Positions 12,311 to 23,462 of a stretch of 64,000 bases of DNA are shown here, in pieces. Source of the stretch: Megascapheus bottae (lineage: Eukaryota > Chordata > Mammalia > Rodentia > Geomyidae). The stretch is taken from NCBI GenBank assembly GCA_024803745.1, contig JANJXV010000013.1, positions 57,127,602 to 57,191,601 of the forward strand, written 5' to 3'. Numbering within the stretch: the stretch's first letter is position 1; each line of letters opens with the position of its first letter. The position numbers and the translations under genes were made by a program. The notes beneath the pieces were generated by a model. That model searched no databases and had not been told where the DNA came from. It saw only the letters and a list, made by a program, of their open reading frames with translations.

Positions 12311-12783
12311 AATGGGAATCATCTGTTGGTCAGCCACTCTCTAAGGTTGTCCTAGCAAGGAACAAGTGCAGATTGCATAGGAATAGCCATTAGCCAATAC
12401 TTACGTGTATAGACATCAACGGGCGAGTTTACATTGTAAGTCATGTTTCGTTTAGGGTCTCACACACCCTAGAGGTGACTTAAAGTGGACAGCATCTGTT
12501 GTCTCCACAGTTGGACAACTGGTAAGAAGGTCACCAATGAAGAGTTACAAAATCCCACTCTGGAAAAAGCCCCACTCTGGAAAAAGCCCCCGGGCCCGTG
12601 GAGTGCGACAGGCAAGAATTACTTGAACGGCATGCAAAAATGTTTCAAATGTAGATTATGGACAAAATTCCAACTCCTTTGCTTTATCGGCATAGACCTG
12701 ATGCCAAAAGCCAATCACGACAGCACAAAGCTCAACCCACAGCCCAAGGTCATGGTGTGAGGACAGAGGAAGAGCCGCCTCTC
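12311..12783. other. Unique DNA with a 17-bp duplication
   Basis: CCCACTCTGGAAAAAGC occurs twice in tandem at 12554-12587. The rest is unique, more AT-rich than its surroundings, with no gene recognised. Confidence 0.5.
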
Positions 12784-13035
12784 AGGGAATTCACAAGGGC
12801 TGGGCATGTGGCCTAGCGGTAGAGTGCTTGCCTAGAATCCCTGGGCTCCATTCCTCGCTACCACATACATAGAAAAAGCCAGAAGTGGTGCTGTGGCTCA
12901 AGTGGTAGAGCGCTAGCCTTGAGTCAAAAGCAGCTCAGAGACAGTGCCCAGGCCCTGAGTTCAAGCCCCATGACTGGAAAAAAAGAAAAAGAAGAAAAGG
13001 AAAGGAAAGAAAAGAAAAGAAAGGGAATTGACAAG
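12784..13035 (+). mobile_element. Double tRNA-like SINE with target-site duplication
   Basis: Two tRNA-like units are joined: TGGCCTAGCGGTAGAGTG (A-box-like) and a degraded B-box-like CTCCATTCC, then GGCTCAAGTGGTAGAG and GAGTTCAAGCCCC. A GAAAA-rich tail follows. The flanks AGGGAATTCACAAG (12784-12797) and AGGGAATTGACAAG (13022-13035) are a 14-bp target-site duplication with one mismatch, the signature of LINE-machinery insertion. Confidence 0.93.
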
Positions 13036-13174
13036 TTAAATCCAACCATGAGCTGAATGAAAGTAAGGACTCCATGGTCCGTGGACGTGGTCTCCGGGAG
13101 AGCACGGATTGCTCAGCATTTAGAAAAAAAAAAAAAAAGAAGTCAGCTCCTTTCTGAAAACAGCCAGAGTAATC

Positions 13175-13262
13175 AGGGCTGGAGGCTGGGCTCTAGAGGC
13201 CAAGAGCCCGTCTACCTGGGCAGCCAGCACAAAGCCCGGAGTTCAAACCCCAGTACTACCCC
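13175..13262 (+). mobile_element. ID-like SINE tail fragment
   Basis: GGAGTTCAAACCCCAGTAC is the B-box-like end seen in the other SINEs, preceded by diverged sequence. A 5' truncated or decayed copy. Confidence 0.5.
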
Positions 13263-13925
13263 GCCCCCCCCCACCGCACACATTTCCTAGAGCTCTCCCG
13301 GAGGTAACGTGCCTTTCCTCCTGTCTACTTTGCCCCACACAGCCTTAGGGGCCACACACTAGACCACGTCACCTCTAAGCAGGTGACGGCAGGTGCCCAC
13401 TACGGCTCCCAGCCTGCTCCGTTGAGATGAGATCTTGGGAACTGTCCTTTCCAAATAGCTCGGATGACACAGTGTCCCTCCGGCACCTGGCTTCAAGCTC
13501 CACAGCTCAGGACGGGGCCCAGGTCCCATGCCCACACTCTTCTGACCCCCATTACCTGATGGGGTACGTTCCGGCTCTTGGCTCCCCCCTTCAGGTGTGT
13601 GGCTGTGCCAGCCACACGGTTTGCTCACGCCAGGATCTGGGGCTCTGCAGTCCCCTCCTTGGCTGCCATACGTTCTCGGGGCTTCTTCCTGGCCAGCCTT
13701 CCTACCTGTAAGCCACCCTGAGCCTGGCTGGGTCCGTCGGCTGCTCTTAGGTAAGTGGCGGCCCAGGGAAGCCGGGGACACGTCGTCCTGCCACGGCTCG
13801 GGCTGCTGCCCCGAGAACGGCCATCTGAGACAGACCTGTGCAAGGCAAGCACTGTGCTGGCCTCGGCCGTGGCAGAGGAGAGACGGGCAAGCTGCCCGCC
13901 CTAGCAAACTCATGTCTGGAGGGAG
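13263..13925. other. Unique DNA, no gene seen
   Basis: Moderate GC content with a minus-strand open frame of about 184 codons. Its predicted protein is low-information and matches no family I recognise. Confidence 0.5.
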
Positions 13926-13985
13926 GCCTTGCCAGCTAACAGGAACTCTAATGAGCTGATTACATAATTATGGGCTGTGGAGGAG
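13926..13985. promoter_or_regulatory. Paired homeodomain-like site in AT-rich island
   Basis: TAATGAGCTGATTA at 13949-13962 has two inverted TAAT cores around an AGCT centre, followed by ACATAATTATG with a further TAAT/ATTA. Inverted TAAT cores are the target shape of dimeric paired-type homeodomain proteins. The island is small and lies in GC-rich DNA. Regulatory function is inferred. Confidence 0.3.
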
Positions 13986-14449
13986 AGGCCCATCTCCCAT
14001 CTGACGCACCCCAGGACTCCTGCGGTTGGGGTGGGGCCCTTGTTTTCTGCTGGAGGTCCTGAGGACCTATCTCTCCAGACGCTCCCCCAGAGGTGCAGGC
14101 TGCCGGGGGGGGCGGGGCGGGGAGGGGTGCCCCCCCTTTCTCTTGCCTGCCCCAGTCCAGTGAGCTTGGGAAGAAGCCCCAGGGGCCGACTCAGGGACTA
14201 GCACCAGATCTCAGGCTGGACCAGGGCCAAGGGAGAGTGATTCAGAGAAGGGTTCTCAGGCACAGGCTGAGAGCCATCTCAGGGCTCTGCTGCCTTCGGA
14301 GGGGACCCGGGCCCTGAGTGGAGGCTGGGCATGGTCCCTGGGTTCGCTTGTCAGTGATGTCACTGCCATGGAAGCAGAAGTGACTGGTGTCTGTGGCGTG
14401 GTCCTGTTTGGGGTCAGGGGCTTCTAATTCCTTGTGTTAAGCATGAAAC
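13986..14449. other. Unique GC-rich DNA with a G4
   Basis: Contains the strong G-quadruplex motif at 14105-14127 and nothing else recognisable. Confidence 0.5.
14105..14127 (+). other. Strong G-quadruplex / GC-box motif
   Basis: A run of eight G, then three runs of four G, are separated by single-base loops (C, C, A). One-base loops and four-G runs predict a very stable parallel quadruplex. The same sequence contains GGGGCGGGG, the Sp1/KLF GC-box. Confidence 0.8.
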
Positions 14450-14451
14450 TT

Positions 14452-14636
14452 AGCTGGGCGCCAGAGGCTCATGCCGGTATTCCTGGCTCCTCAGGCCACT
14501 AAGCTAAAATCTGGAGGTTCTTGGTTCAGAATCAGGCTAGGTAGAAATATCCATGAGATCCCATCTCCAAAGAACCAGCCAAAAGCTAGGCTGGAGGTTA
14601 GACTGAAGTAGTAGAGTGCCAGGATACCAGCAAAAG
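14452..14636 (+). mobile_element. Diverged composite SINE
   Basis: The B1-like head is seen in GAGGCTCATGCC and CTGGAGGTTCTTGGTTCA. The tRNA-like part is decayed (AAGTAGTAGAGTGCC). The element ends in a GA-rich tract. Confidence 0.75.
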
Positions 14637-14757
14637 ACAGAGAGAGGGAGAGGGAGAAGAAGGAGATAGGGAGGGAGAGGGGGAAGGAGAGGGAGAGGGA
14701 GGGAGAAGGAGGGAGAAGGAGGGAGGAAGGAAGAGGGGGAGAGGAAAGGAAAGAAAG
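14637..14757 (+). repeat. Polypurine GAGGGA tract
   Basis: An uninterrupted G/A strand of about 120 bases lies at the 3' end of the SINE, so it probably grew from the SINE tail. Confidence 0.93.
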
Positions 14758-14759
14758 AC

Positions 14760-14865
14760 CAGTCAGGTGGCTAGTGGGTCACCCTGTTATCCTAGCTACT
14801 CAGGGAGCTTAGGTGTGAAGCCAGCCAGGGCAGGGGAGCTCCTGAGACCCATCCCTCGGCTCACC
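14760..14865 (+). mobile_element. Partial B1-like SINE head
   Basis: GGTGGCTAGTGGGTCACCC, ATCCTAGCTACTCAGG and AAGCCAGCCAGGGCAGG match the head of the composite SINEs; the tRNA-like half is missing. Confidence 0.7.
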
Positions 14866-15549
14866 TATGAGAAAGCTGGTCTCAGGCAGCCACACCTTGA
14901 GTGAGGCCTGGGCAGTGGCCCTCTCTGACCTGCGAAGTTGGAGAAGCACACAGGAACCCAGAGGAACCTGGAGCCCGGCATCCTGGCTGTTCTGGCTCCC
15001 CAGGCACAAGCAGGCCAAATTCTCTGGGCTTCCAGTGACTCTGGAAAAGTGGTGCCTGAGCTGCATCCAGAGGAGGGGACAGTGGCGCCATCCTGCCCCA
15101 GAGCCACTCCAGGAGAGAGGGTGAGGGCTGCTGCCCCAGCAGCACCCCCACGGGCTCAGAAGCACAGGGGCCCTGAAGACCCCAAGGCTGTTGGATCCCA
15201 GGGGAAGGGCCTGGCGCAGGCCGGGGGAGGCGGCAGGGCACGCTGTGGGGTGTCCAGCAGAGGTGGGTGAGGGCCAGGTCTGAGGCTCTGCAAGGTGGGG
15301 TGGGGCTTCCCCAGGGCAAAAGAGGCAAGGAACGTGGTGGAACATGCCAGAAATATACGGGGACTCTGAGAGCATGGGGGACCCCAGCGGGACAGGAGAG
15401 CCCATGAGCAAATTGTCACAGCAACGTAGCAAATTGTCACACCACGGGTTTGCCAAAAAGTCAAGGAACACAGCCTTCACATGGTGGGGCCTGATCCGGG
15501 CCTGGGCGCTGTCCCCGAGCTTTTTCACTCAAGACTAGCCCTCTATCAT
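14866..15549. other. Unique DNA with a 21-bp duplication
   Basis: GCAAATTGTCACA recurs with a 21-bp period at 15408-15441. A minus-strand open frame of 239 codons spans most of this stretch. Its predicted protein has no recognisable domain, and several other frames overlap it equally, so I do not call it a gene. Confidence 0.5.
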
Positions 15550-15680
15550 GTCCAGCCACAGTGCCACTTCTCGTGTTCTGTTGGTTTGTTGGAGGTGAGT
15601 CTCATGGACTTTCCCGCCCAGCCTGGCTTTGAACCATGATCCTCAGATCTCAGCCTCCCGAGTAGCTAGGATGAAAAGCC
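15550..15680 (-). mobile_element. B1-like SINE head, antisense
   Basis: Read on the minus strand it gives the common CTACTCGGGAGGCTGAGATC and TCAAAGCCAGGCTGGGC segments of the composite SINE. Confidence 0.8.
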
Positions 15681-16224
15681 ATTTATTATGTTAGTATGAC
15701 ATGTGCTCGTTGTTGCTGTGAAGTTGAATTAGTTCCGTGAACCTACATTAAACACTTTTTGACATTCAAGACTGTAGCTGTGATGTTTTCAAGTTAGCAC
15801 AGTAGCTGTCCCGGGAGGGGCGTCACTGTGACATTTCCACATGGGTGGGAGCATATTAATTACGCCAGGGGATTCCCATGACGTGTTGCATCTCACGCCC
15901 AGGGCACTGCAGGCTCATGGCACAGCAGACACCGTTCTGTGCTCCCACCAGGGCCACTGCAGCCACCACGCAGAGCTGCTGAGCCCGCAGGGTGCGGGAG
16001 GGTGTGTTCCAGAGACGCCCTCCTCCCTGTCTTCCACAAGGCAGAGGGCCCCAGGGGCCGACTGGCTATTTCCTTGAGGGCGGGGACAGCCCTCCATGGA
16101 GCAGACCCCAGCCCTCCCCTCACATTTAGGGAAAACCAGCTGCTTCCTGTTTGCACCCGTAATTTTGTTGTTTTCCTGTGCCGTGGCCCAGGGTCCAAGG
16201 CCCAGGGAGCTGCTGGATGCCGAC
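15681..16224. other. Unique DNA, AT-richer to the left
   Basis: 15681-15870 is AT-richer than its surroundings and may be an old decayed transposon remnant or conserved sequence; I cannot decide which. The rest is GC-rich and unremarkable. Confidence 0.4.
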
Positions 16225-16390
16225 TCCAGAGGCCTACTGTTCTGAGGAGAAACTTAATAACTTTGTTTTCTTGGTTTAGGTTTTGCTTTTTAATAATAAT
16301 AATAATAAAAAATGACCCCACTCTGCTCCAGCCCTGAGGCCTGGGATGTTCCTTGCATAACAGGCGTCAATTTAAATGCTCTGCCTCTGC
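16225..16390. promoter_or_regulatory. AT-rich island with (AAT)n
   Basis: A TAA-repeat lies at 16291-16310, with flanking AT-rich unique sequence including CAATTTAAATG. It could be a conserved non-coding block or simply a retroelement tail. Low confidence. Confidence 0.2.
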
Positions 16391-16627
16391 TGGCGGGCGA
16401 GGCCACAGCTCCAGAGGGCTGGGTGAGCCCTGGGTCTCCGGAACAAGGCCTGACAGGACTGGAGTGGGTACTGCCCTGCAGGGAGGTGAAGGACAGGCCC
16501 GGAGCCAGCCAGCCCCTTGTCTCCGGTCTGGGCAGCCAGGCTGAGCAGAGAGCCCTGACCTTTCCCACCACGGGTCAGAGCTGGAGAGGAGGGCTCTCAA
16601 ATGCCACACCAGGCGGAGGGCCTCTCA
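16391..16627. other. GC-rich unique DNA
   Basis: Nothing recognisable beyond short overlapping frames. Confidence 0.5.
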
Positions 16628-16782
16628 GGGTTTTTCTTACCCCCTGTCCTTTCCTTTCCCTCTGTCCCTCCTTCCTTCCACCTCTCCAGCCCTCCCTCCC
16701 TTTTCCTTTCTTCAGGCCCTCCCTCCCTCTCTTCTCTCTGCTCCTCTCTGCCCCTCTTCACCCCCCTTGCTTTCCCAGGAAA
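16628..16782 (+). repeat. Polypyrimidine CCTCC/CTTCC tract
   Basis: A largely C/T strand (CCTTCCTTCCACCTCTCC and similar) with occasional interruptions. Confidence 0.75.
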
Positions 16783-16970
16783 GTCACGGTAGATCCCTGC
16801 AGCCCCTCTTACCCCTGATTTTCTTTCCGTAAAGTCCCGGCTGTGTCCTGTGGTCCTGGCCCAGATGAGGACAGCAGCAGGAGCGCTGGGACATGGCCCT
16901 GGACCCTCCCCACCCTGTGAGTGATGAGTCTGCCAACGCATAGGACCAGAAGGAGGAGAGACATTAGGGG

Positions 16971-18325
16971 AATCTTCATCCATCCATCTATCCATCCCTC
17001 ACCCCACACCTATCCGTTCATCTATCCATCCACCCTCCCATCCTTGTACCCACCCACCCATCTACCCACCCATCCATCCACTCATCCACCTGCCCACCCA
17101 CCCATCTGCCCATCCACCCATCCATCCATAGATCCATCCACCCATCCATCCACCCACCCACCCATCCTTCCACCTACCCACCCATCCATTTATCCATCAA
17201 TCCTCCCACCCATCCACTCATCTGTCCACCCATTCATCCATCCACTCATCTACCCACCTACTCATTCATCCACCTACCCATCCACCCATCCATCTATCCA
17301 TCCATCCATCCATCCATCCATCCATCCATCCATCCATCCATCTATCTATCCATCCACTCACCCATCCATCCACCTACCCACCCATCCACTCATCTATCCA
17401 CCCATCCATCCATCCATCCACTCATCCACCCATCTACCCATCCACTCATCCCATCTACCCATCCACCCACCCACACACTAATCCACCCACCCATCCACCC
17501 ACCCACCTACCCACTAATCCATCCATCCATCCATCCACCCACCCATCCATCCATTCATCCATCCACCTACCCACCCATCCATCCATCAACTCATCCACCC
17601 ACCCACACATCCACCGTCCATCTACTCATCCCATCCACCCATCCATCCACCTCCCCACCCACTTATCCACGCATCCATCCATCCACTCAACCATCTATCC
17701 ATTCATCCATCCATCCACCCACCCATCCATCCACCCATCCACCCATCCATCTATCCATCCATCCCTCCATCCATCCACTCACTTATCAATTCACCCATCC
17801 TTCCATTTACCCACTCATTCATTCATTCATTCATTCATTCACCTACCCATCCACCCATATATCCATCATCCACCTATCCATAGACCAATCCGTCCATCCA
17901 TCCATCCATCCATCCATCCACCCATCTACCTATTTTTCCATTTATCTACCCATCTATCCATCTGACCATCCATCCATCCATCCATCCATCCATCCATCCA
18001 TCCACCCATCCACCCATCCACCCACCCATCCATCCATCCATCCATCCACCCATCCACCCACCCATCCATCCATCTGACCATCCATCCATCCATCCATCCA
18101 TCCATCCATCTACCTATTTTTCCATTTATCTACTCATCTATCCATCTGACCATCTATTCATCTGCCCATCCATACATCCATCCATCCACCCATCCACCCA
18201 CCCATCCATCCATCCATCCATCCACCCATCCACCCACCCATCCACCCCCGTCAACCACTTCATTCATCAGCTCGTCCATCCACTCTTCCATTCCATCCAC
18301 TCACTCTCTATTCGTTCATCCATCC
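16971..18325 (+). repeat. (TCCA)n tetranucleotide array, 1.35 kb
   Basis: CATCCATCCATC runs alternate with CCCA and CTCA variants. A distinctive segment, TACCTATTTTTCCATTTATC, occurs at 17927 and again at 18111, 184 bp apart, with similar flanks, so part of the array was duplicated as a larger block. Same orientation as the 6-11.6 kb array. Confidence 0.97.
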
Positions 18326-19559
18326 TGATTGGTGTTGAGGGGAGCAGGTAGTCAGACCCAAAGTGAGCGAGCGTACAGCTGAACTCCTGTGAGTGCAGAA
18401 AGGCTTGCAGGTCTGTGCTGAACACCCAGAAAGGACAGGTAGACAGGAATTCGGGGTGTCAGAGAGGGAGGGGAGCAGTGAGCTGACAGTGCCTGCCGGG
18501 CTGCACTGCTGGGAGAGATGGCCAGAAAGCTCACCTGGGCTCGGCAGATGCAGTCCCTGGCTGGCTCTGCCGCTTCTCGAGCTCTTGGAACTACCTTCTC
18601 CTTCTTTGGATGTCACACAGGTCCCCAGAGCCTCACCAGGGGTTCCCTGAAGGACTAGAAACCAGTGGTACCTGACCCAGACTCTGGCCTTGTTGGAACG
18701 GGGGGGACAGTGGGTGTGTACATCGAGGGGGTCCCAGTAGACAGCTTGGGTTGGTCCTGGAGAAAGAAGCTCCAAGCTTTGCTGGACGGAGTGTGATGGC
18801 TGAGGGGTCTCTGCACCGAGCTGCACGTGTGAAGGGAAAGACCAAATCACCTGGCTACGCTGGGCACATAACAACCCAGCTGTCATTCCACTGGCTGGAA
18901 AACAATGGGTTCTAGAACCTTCAAGCTTCCTGGGCACAGCTCTGCTCAGGAGGGAGCAGGGCTCAGTACAGGGACCGCGTGGGGACACAGTCTCAGACTC
19001 ACCAGAGGCCTGTATCGGCAGCCTTTCCCCAGAAGAGGCCAATCTCCAGCTGGGCCTGCAGGGAAAGGAGTGCTGGGAAGGGGCCAGCCAGGTTTCTATA
19101 GCACCGGAGGCTCTGGAAACTTGGTGGGCTAATCCAGGCAGTAATCCTAGCAACGAGCTGGGGCTGTGGCCACCTGTGGACTGAGGGGCAGAGCAGGCCC
19201 TGGAGACGCCCCACGCTGGATGCAGTTGGCTGTAGAGACCAGAACTGCTGAGAGGGGCCACGTCTGGGCTGGCCAGGTCCCCACCACTGCCCTCACCTGG
19301 GGTTGCCAGGATCAGAGGAGATTACTGAGTGCCCGTGGTTTCCTGCAGTGCGGTGCGTGAGTGCAGACCTGGGCCCGAGGTGGCCGACCGGCACCTTCCA
19401 TGGGGATCCCCGGCTCAGTGTGTGTGTGTGCGGGTGTGTGTACAGGAGGAGGGGGTGCACCCCACCCAGCCCCCCTCCCGGGGGAACGGGCAGCCCCCGG
19501 ATTCTTCCACAGTGAGGAGGAAATACAGGGCGGCAGCTCTGTCTCCAGCAGGCTCTCCT
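18326..19559. other. Unique DNA, no gene seen
   Basis: A 317-codon minus-strand frame (18308-19261) has no recognisable domain, and its 5' end runs into GC-rich sequence open in several frames. A short TG tract lies near 19416-19440. Confidence 0.5.
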
Positions 19560-19880
19560 ACTCCTCCCAGGTGCCCACCCGGGGGGCAAGCGCAGGCCAA
19601 AAGGCAGCCCGAGGCCCGGGGTGGCAAGAGCCCCCGCCAGGAACTTGTCTCGAGCCTGGCGTCTGGGCTTGGCCATGCCCGCCTGTCCTCAGGCCCAAGC
19701 GCCAGCAGGCGAGGGGCAGATTCCCCGATCAGGGATGGAGAGCAGCTCAGCCGGGGCTCTGCCGCATGGCGATGAGAAAGCGGCTTCCAGGAGAGGCTCC
19801 ACGCCTCGGTCACGCCACGGGAGACCGCCACGAGGGCCCAGGCCAAGGCAGGACCACGGCGAGGGCTCTGCCGTCCTCAG
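19560..19880. promoter_or_regulatory. Small CpG-rich block
   Basis: By eye about 24 CpG dinucleotides fall in roughly 310 bases at about two-thirds GC, giving an observed/expected ratio near 0.65. This is above the usual CpG-island threshold and higher than the neighbours. It may mark an unannotated promoter, a CpG-rich exon or chance. No TATA box or obvious initiator seen. Confidence 0.35.
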
Positions 19881-20825
19881 CCAGGGCCAGCTGGGCGCAG
19901 CAGCCTGGCTCAGGCCCCCGAAAGATCCTTTCCTGGGCTGACCCACCCAGGAGCCACTGTGAGAAAGCCCGCTGCTCAGCGCCCAGACAACAAGTTGACT
20001 CCGTTTCCCCTCCCACCCTCTGCTCTCCCCTGGCATCTGGGTGGAACTGGCTTGACCTCACTCTATAGAACCAGGCTTCTCTTCTGCCAGCTAAGGAGGG
20101 GCAGGGGAGGGGGTGAGGGACAGGAGGAGGGAGGGCAGCATGGCTTGAAGAAGAGCATGAAATGGGAAGCTGGGCTCCCCAGTGAAGGGTTTGAAGAATA
20201 AAGACCAAAACAAGAAGCCAAAAAGTAATGCTCTGGCCGAATGGGCTGGAGGGGGGAAGGGAAGGGATGGGGCTTCCCCCTCCCCCGCGTTTCTGTCCCT
20301 CCATGGGAAGGAGCTTGTGGACAGTGGAATGCGTACCCTCCAGCCGGGGTCAGGGGTCATTTCCAAAGGGGAGCCTTGGCCCACAGTGTGGCCCTGGTCT
20401 GCTGTGCTCCCTGCATCCCCCAGTGAGGGCCCCAGCACCCTGTCAGATGAAGAGGGAGCTTGGGTGGAGCAGGGTGGGGGAGGCAGGAGGTAGCCAGGCC
20501 CCATTGTTCAGAAAAGAAGGAACTGACTTCAGGTCCGGGAGCAGGGCCTCCGACCCTGCCCAGACTTCCTGCACTCCCGGCCAGTGTAGACTTTGTCCAC
20601 CTTATTTGGGGATTGAGAAGCCACACTGCTGTGTGGCCTGGAGGGTCACGGCACTGAACCATAATCTCAGCGTGACAGGCATGTTTGTAGCCCCTCGGTT
20701 TGCTTAGAGCTTGGCCAAAGAGAGTTCCATCTAGAACCCCATTTACTCTTTCAGGCATCCCCTACCCCTCTCTACCCAACCACTTACAGGCACACATCCA
20801 ACCCACACAACAGTCATCTTCCTCC
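19881..20825. other. Unique DNA, no gene seen
   Basis: An isolated AATAAA at 20197-20202 follows an A-rich stretch; without a downstream GU element I give it little weight. No other feature. Confidence 0.45.
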
Positions 20826-21535
20826 TATGCCCATCCATCCACCCATCCATCTACCCTTTCACTTATCCACCCACCCACTTACATACCTACCCATTTCCCC
20901 ATTCACTCACCCACCCACCCAACTTCTCATTCAACCTTCTATTCATCCACTCATCCGTCCGTCCATCCATCCATCCACCTACAATCTACTCATCATCTAT
21001 CCACCCATCCATTCATCTATTTACCTATCATTGATCCATCTATCTACCCATTCACCCATTCATTTATTCATCCATCCACTTTTACTATTATCCATTCATC
21101 CATTTATATACTTATCTGTTCATCCACTCATCCATCCAACTTCCCATACATCTATCCATTCACTCATCCATCTATCCATCCATCCATCCATCCATCCATC
21201 CATCCATCCATCCATCCACCCACCCATCCACCCATCCACCCATCCATCCATCCATCCATCCATCCATCCATCCATCCACCCATCCATCCACCCATCCATC
21301 CATCCATCCACCCATCCACCCATCCACCCATCCATCCATCCATCCATCCATCCACCCACCCACCCATCCATCCATCCATCCATCCATCCACCCATCCACC
21401 CACCCACCCACCCATCCATCTATCCATCCATCCATCCATCCATCCACCCACCCATCCATCCATCCATCCATCCATCCATCCATCCACCCATCCATCCATC
21501 CATCCTCTCATCCATCTGTCCACCCATCCACTCAC
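20826..21535 (+). repeat. (TCCA)n tetranucleotide array, 0.7 kb
   Basis: The left half is degenerate (CATTCATCTATTTACC-like) and the right half nearly pure CCAT repeats with CCCA variants. Same orientation as the arrays at 6-11.6 and 17-18.3 kb. All three + frames are open for long stretches as a consequence. Confidence 0.97.
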
Positions 21536-21547
21536 ACACATCACCAC

Positions 21548-21660
21548 TATTTCTGCTACAATTTTGTAGCACTCCGACTTGATAACTGAAAACCTATTGC
21601 TAGGGAAATGTCAATAATTTCCTTGGCCAAGAATACAATGCCACCTCCTGATTTTCTCCC
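21548..21660. promoter_or_regulatory. AT-rich island with short palindrome
   Basis: GCTACAATTTTGTAGC at 21555-21570 is a 7-bp perfect inverted repeat around TT. AT-rich unique sequence (TGTCAATAATTTCCTTGG) follows. It lies immediately after the tetranucleotide array. Possible conserved block; weak evidence. Confidence 0.2.
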
Positions 21661-23276
21661 CATCTGTGACTTGTAGACTTGGGGGCCACCACGACCACGT
21701 CTGAGCCCAGCATTAAGACACAAACTGTCCCTTATGGGGTTTCACTTGTCATGATGGAGATGGATAGTGACAGCCTGTGAGGGGCTCTCAGGGGTTTGCG
21801 TTGCAGGGCTGTTGGGGTGGGGGAGAGCTGTCCCGCCCTGGTCTGGGCCTTCTCCATAAGAGAGCCACAGAATATCCCACGGGTTGGTGCAAAGAAACAC
21901 ACCTTTAAAGATTGCCTGGAAGTGAAGGCCTCTCTTCAGACGCTGACCTAATGGCCTCAGAGGCTAACGTGAAACCCTCCAAGCCACAAACAGCACGGGC
22001 ACCGTAGCCCAGCAGAGTTTGTGGTGAGGAGCAAGAGGGGCAACCCAGCCAGGGGGAGCGGAGGGGGGGCACGGATTTTGGGGTTTGGCTAATGCTGGTG
22101 TAGGGACAAAGGTGGCTAGAAATGAGGGGACAGTAAGGGGACTCTGGGTGTCCAGAGGGTTCTGGAGGAGGCTTAGTGGCACTCAGAAGAAGCCTGCTCT
22201 GACAGTGACTGTGGGGAGTCCCACAATGGGGTGGGAACGTGGGGCGTCCAGCGGGGACCGTGCAATGCCTGGACCCTCTTCTGGTGCAGCTGGGGGTGTG
22301 GGACTCATTCCCGTGCTCATGGCGTCTGAGTCCTGGCCTTCCTCAGCCTCTCCTGTGTCCTGACCCTCCTCTCGGACCCCTGGTCTGTGGGACAGCTCCC
22401 TCCAGCTGCTCCCACCTCTGGCTTTCTTCACTCCAACCTGTGGGTCTGCCTAGTGGGGGACTCAGGTATCTCGGCACTGGCCTCAAGCCTTGCTCCCCAA
22501 TCTTGCCCTCAGAGGCCACTAAGCACCCAGAAAGAAGCCATGAGAAAAGCTGTGACCCTTGACCCAAGGCAAAGCGTTCCCTCAGCCCTGGACTCAGCGG
22601 ATACATTCACAGGCCCTTGTTCTCAAGACTTGGTAGCTGGCAGGAGGGGTTGCTGTCTGGGGTGGTGCGAGAGATGGGAGATGCAGAGGGTCTCTGTTGT
22701 CCAAGCCCAGAGGGCTCAGAGATGGGCCTGAGACTCCCTCCCTCCCTGGGGCAGGCTTCCTGTCTGGCCAGCGGAAGTCCCCCCACCCCTGTCATCACGC
22801 CTAGACAATGATGTCAGAGAGCGAGGTATCAGGGCTGCTGTCTGGAAACCTGCCCCAGCACATTCCCACTGTAAGGTCGCTGTCTGGGACACCAGGAACT
22901 CTGCCCTCAGAGCCGGATGGCGGCAGGTTCGAGAGAGCGGGCCTGCCGGGTGTGTGTAGTGTGTATTTTGGGGGGGATCACTCTGCCTTTGGTGTCTTTG
23001 AGCCTACTTGTCCTCAGTAAGGGCTCCGTTCTGTCTTGAGCTCCTCCCGCGCGGAACAGGTGCTCAGAAACTGTGTGCATAAATAAATGCAGCAAGACTA
23101 AAAAGCAAGATTATTGGCAGGAGGGTGAGGGAGGCCTTGGGGCCTCGGTGTGGAGGGCCTCGAGGGACTCAGGAGAGGACAGTGCCTGTCCTGGGCCCTG
23201 TAGCCCTGTGATGTCACTTGTGTGCTGGCAGAGGCTCAGGTGCCATCTTTCCCTGAGGCCCATTGAAACTCCTCTG
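21661..23276. other. Unique DNA, no gene seen
   Basis: GC-rich with no domain-bearing frame. GTGCATAAATAAATGC near 23076 resembles the 3' end of an old MIR/L2-type element, but the match is too short to call. Confidence 0.45.
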
Positions 23277-23294
23277 TGCGTGTGTGTGTGTGTG

Positions 23295-23337
<43 letters not shown>

Positions 23338-23404
23338 TGTGGTGTGTGGTGTGTGTGTGTGTGTGTGTGGTGTGTGTGTGTGGTGTGTGTGGTGTGGTGT
23401 GTGG

Positions 23405-23462
<58 letters not shown>

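Noticed and set aside
12784..13000. tRNA gene
   Set aside because: A- and B-box-like motifs are present, but the sequence cannot fold into a full cloverleaf with an acceptor stem, occurs many times in the window, and has an A-rich tail and target-site duplication; it is a SINE.
20197..20202. Poly(A) signal AATAAA
   Set aside because: Lies in an A-rich stretch without a downstream GU element.
23052..23100. MIR/L2 fragment
   Set aside because: The match is about 30 bases by memory of the family and too short to support.
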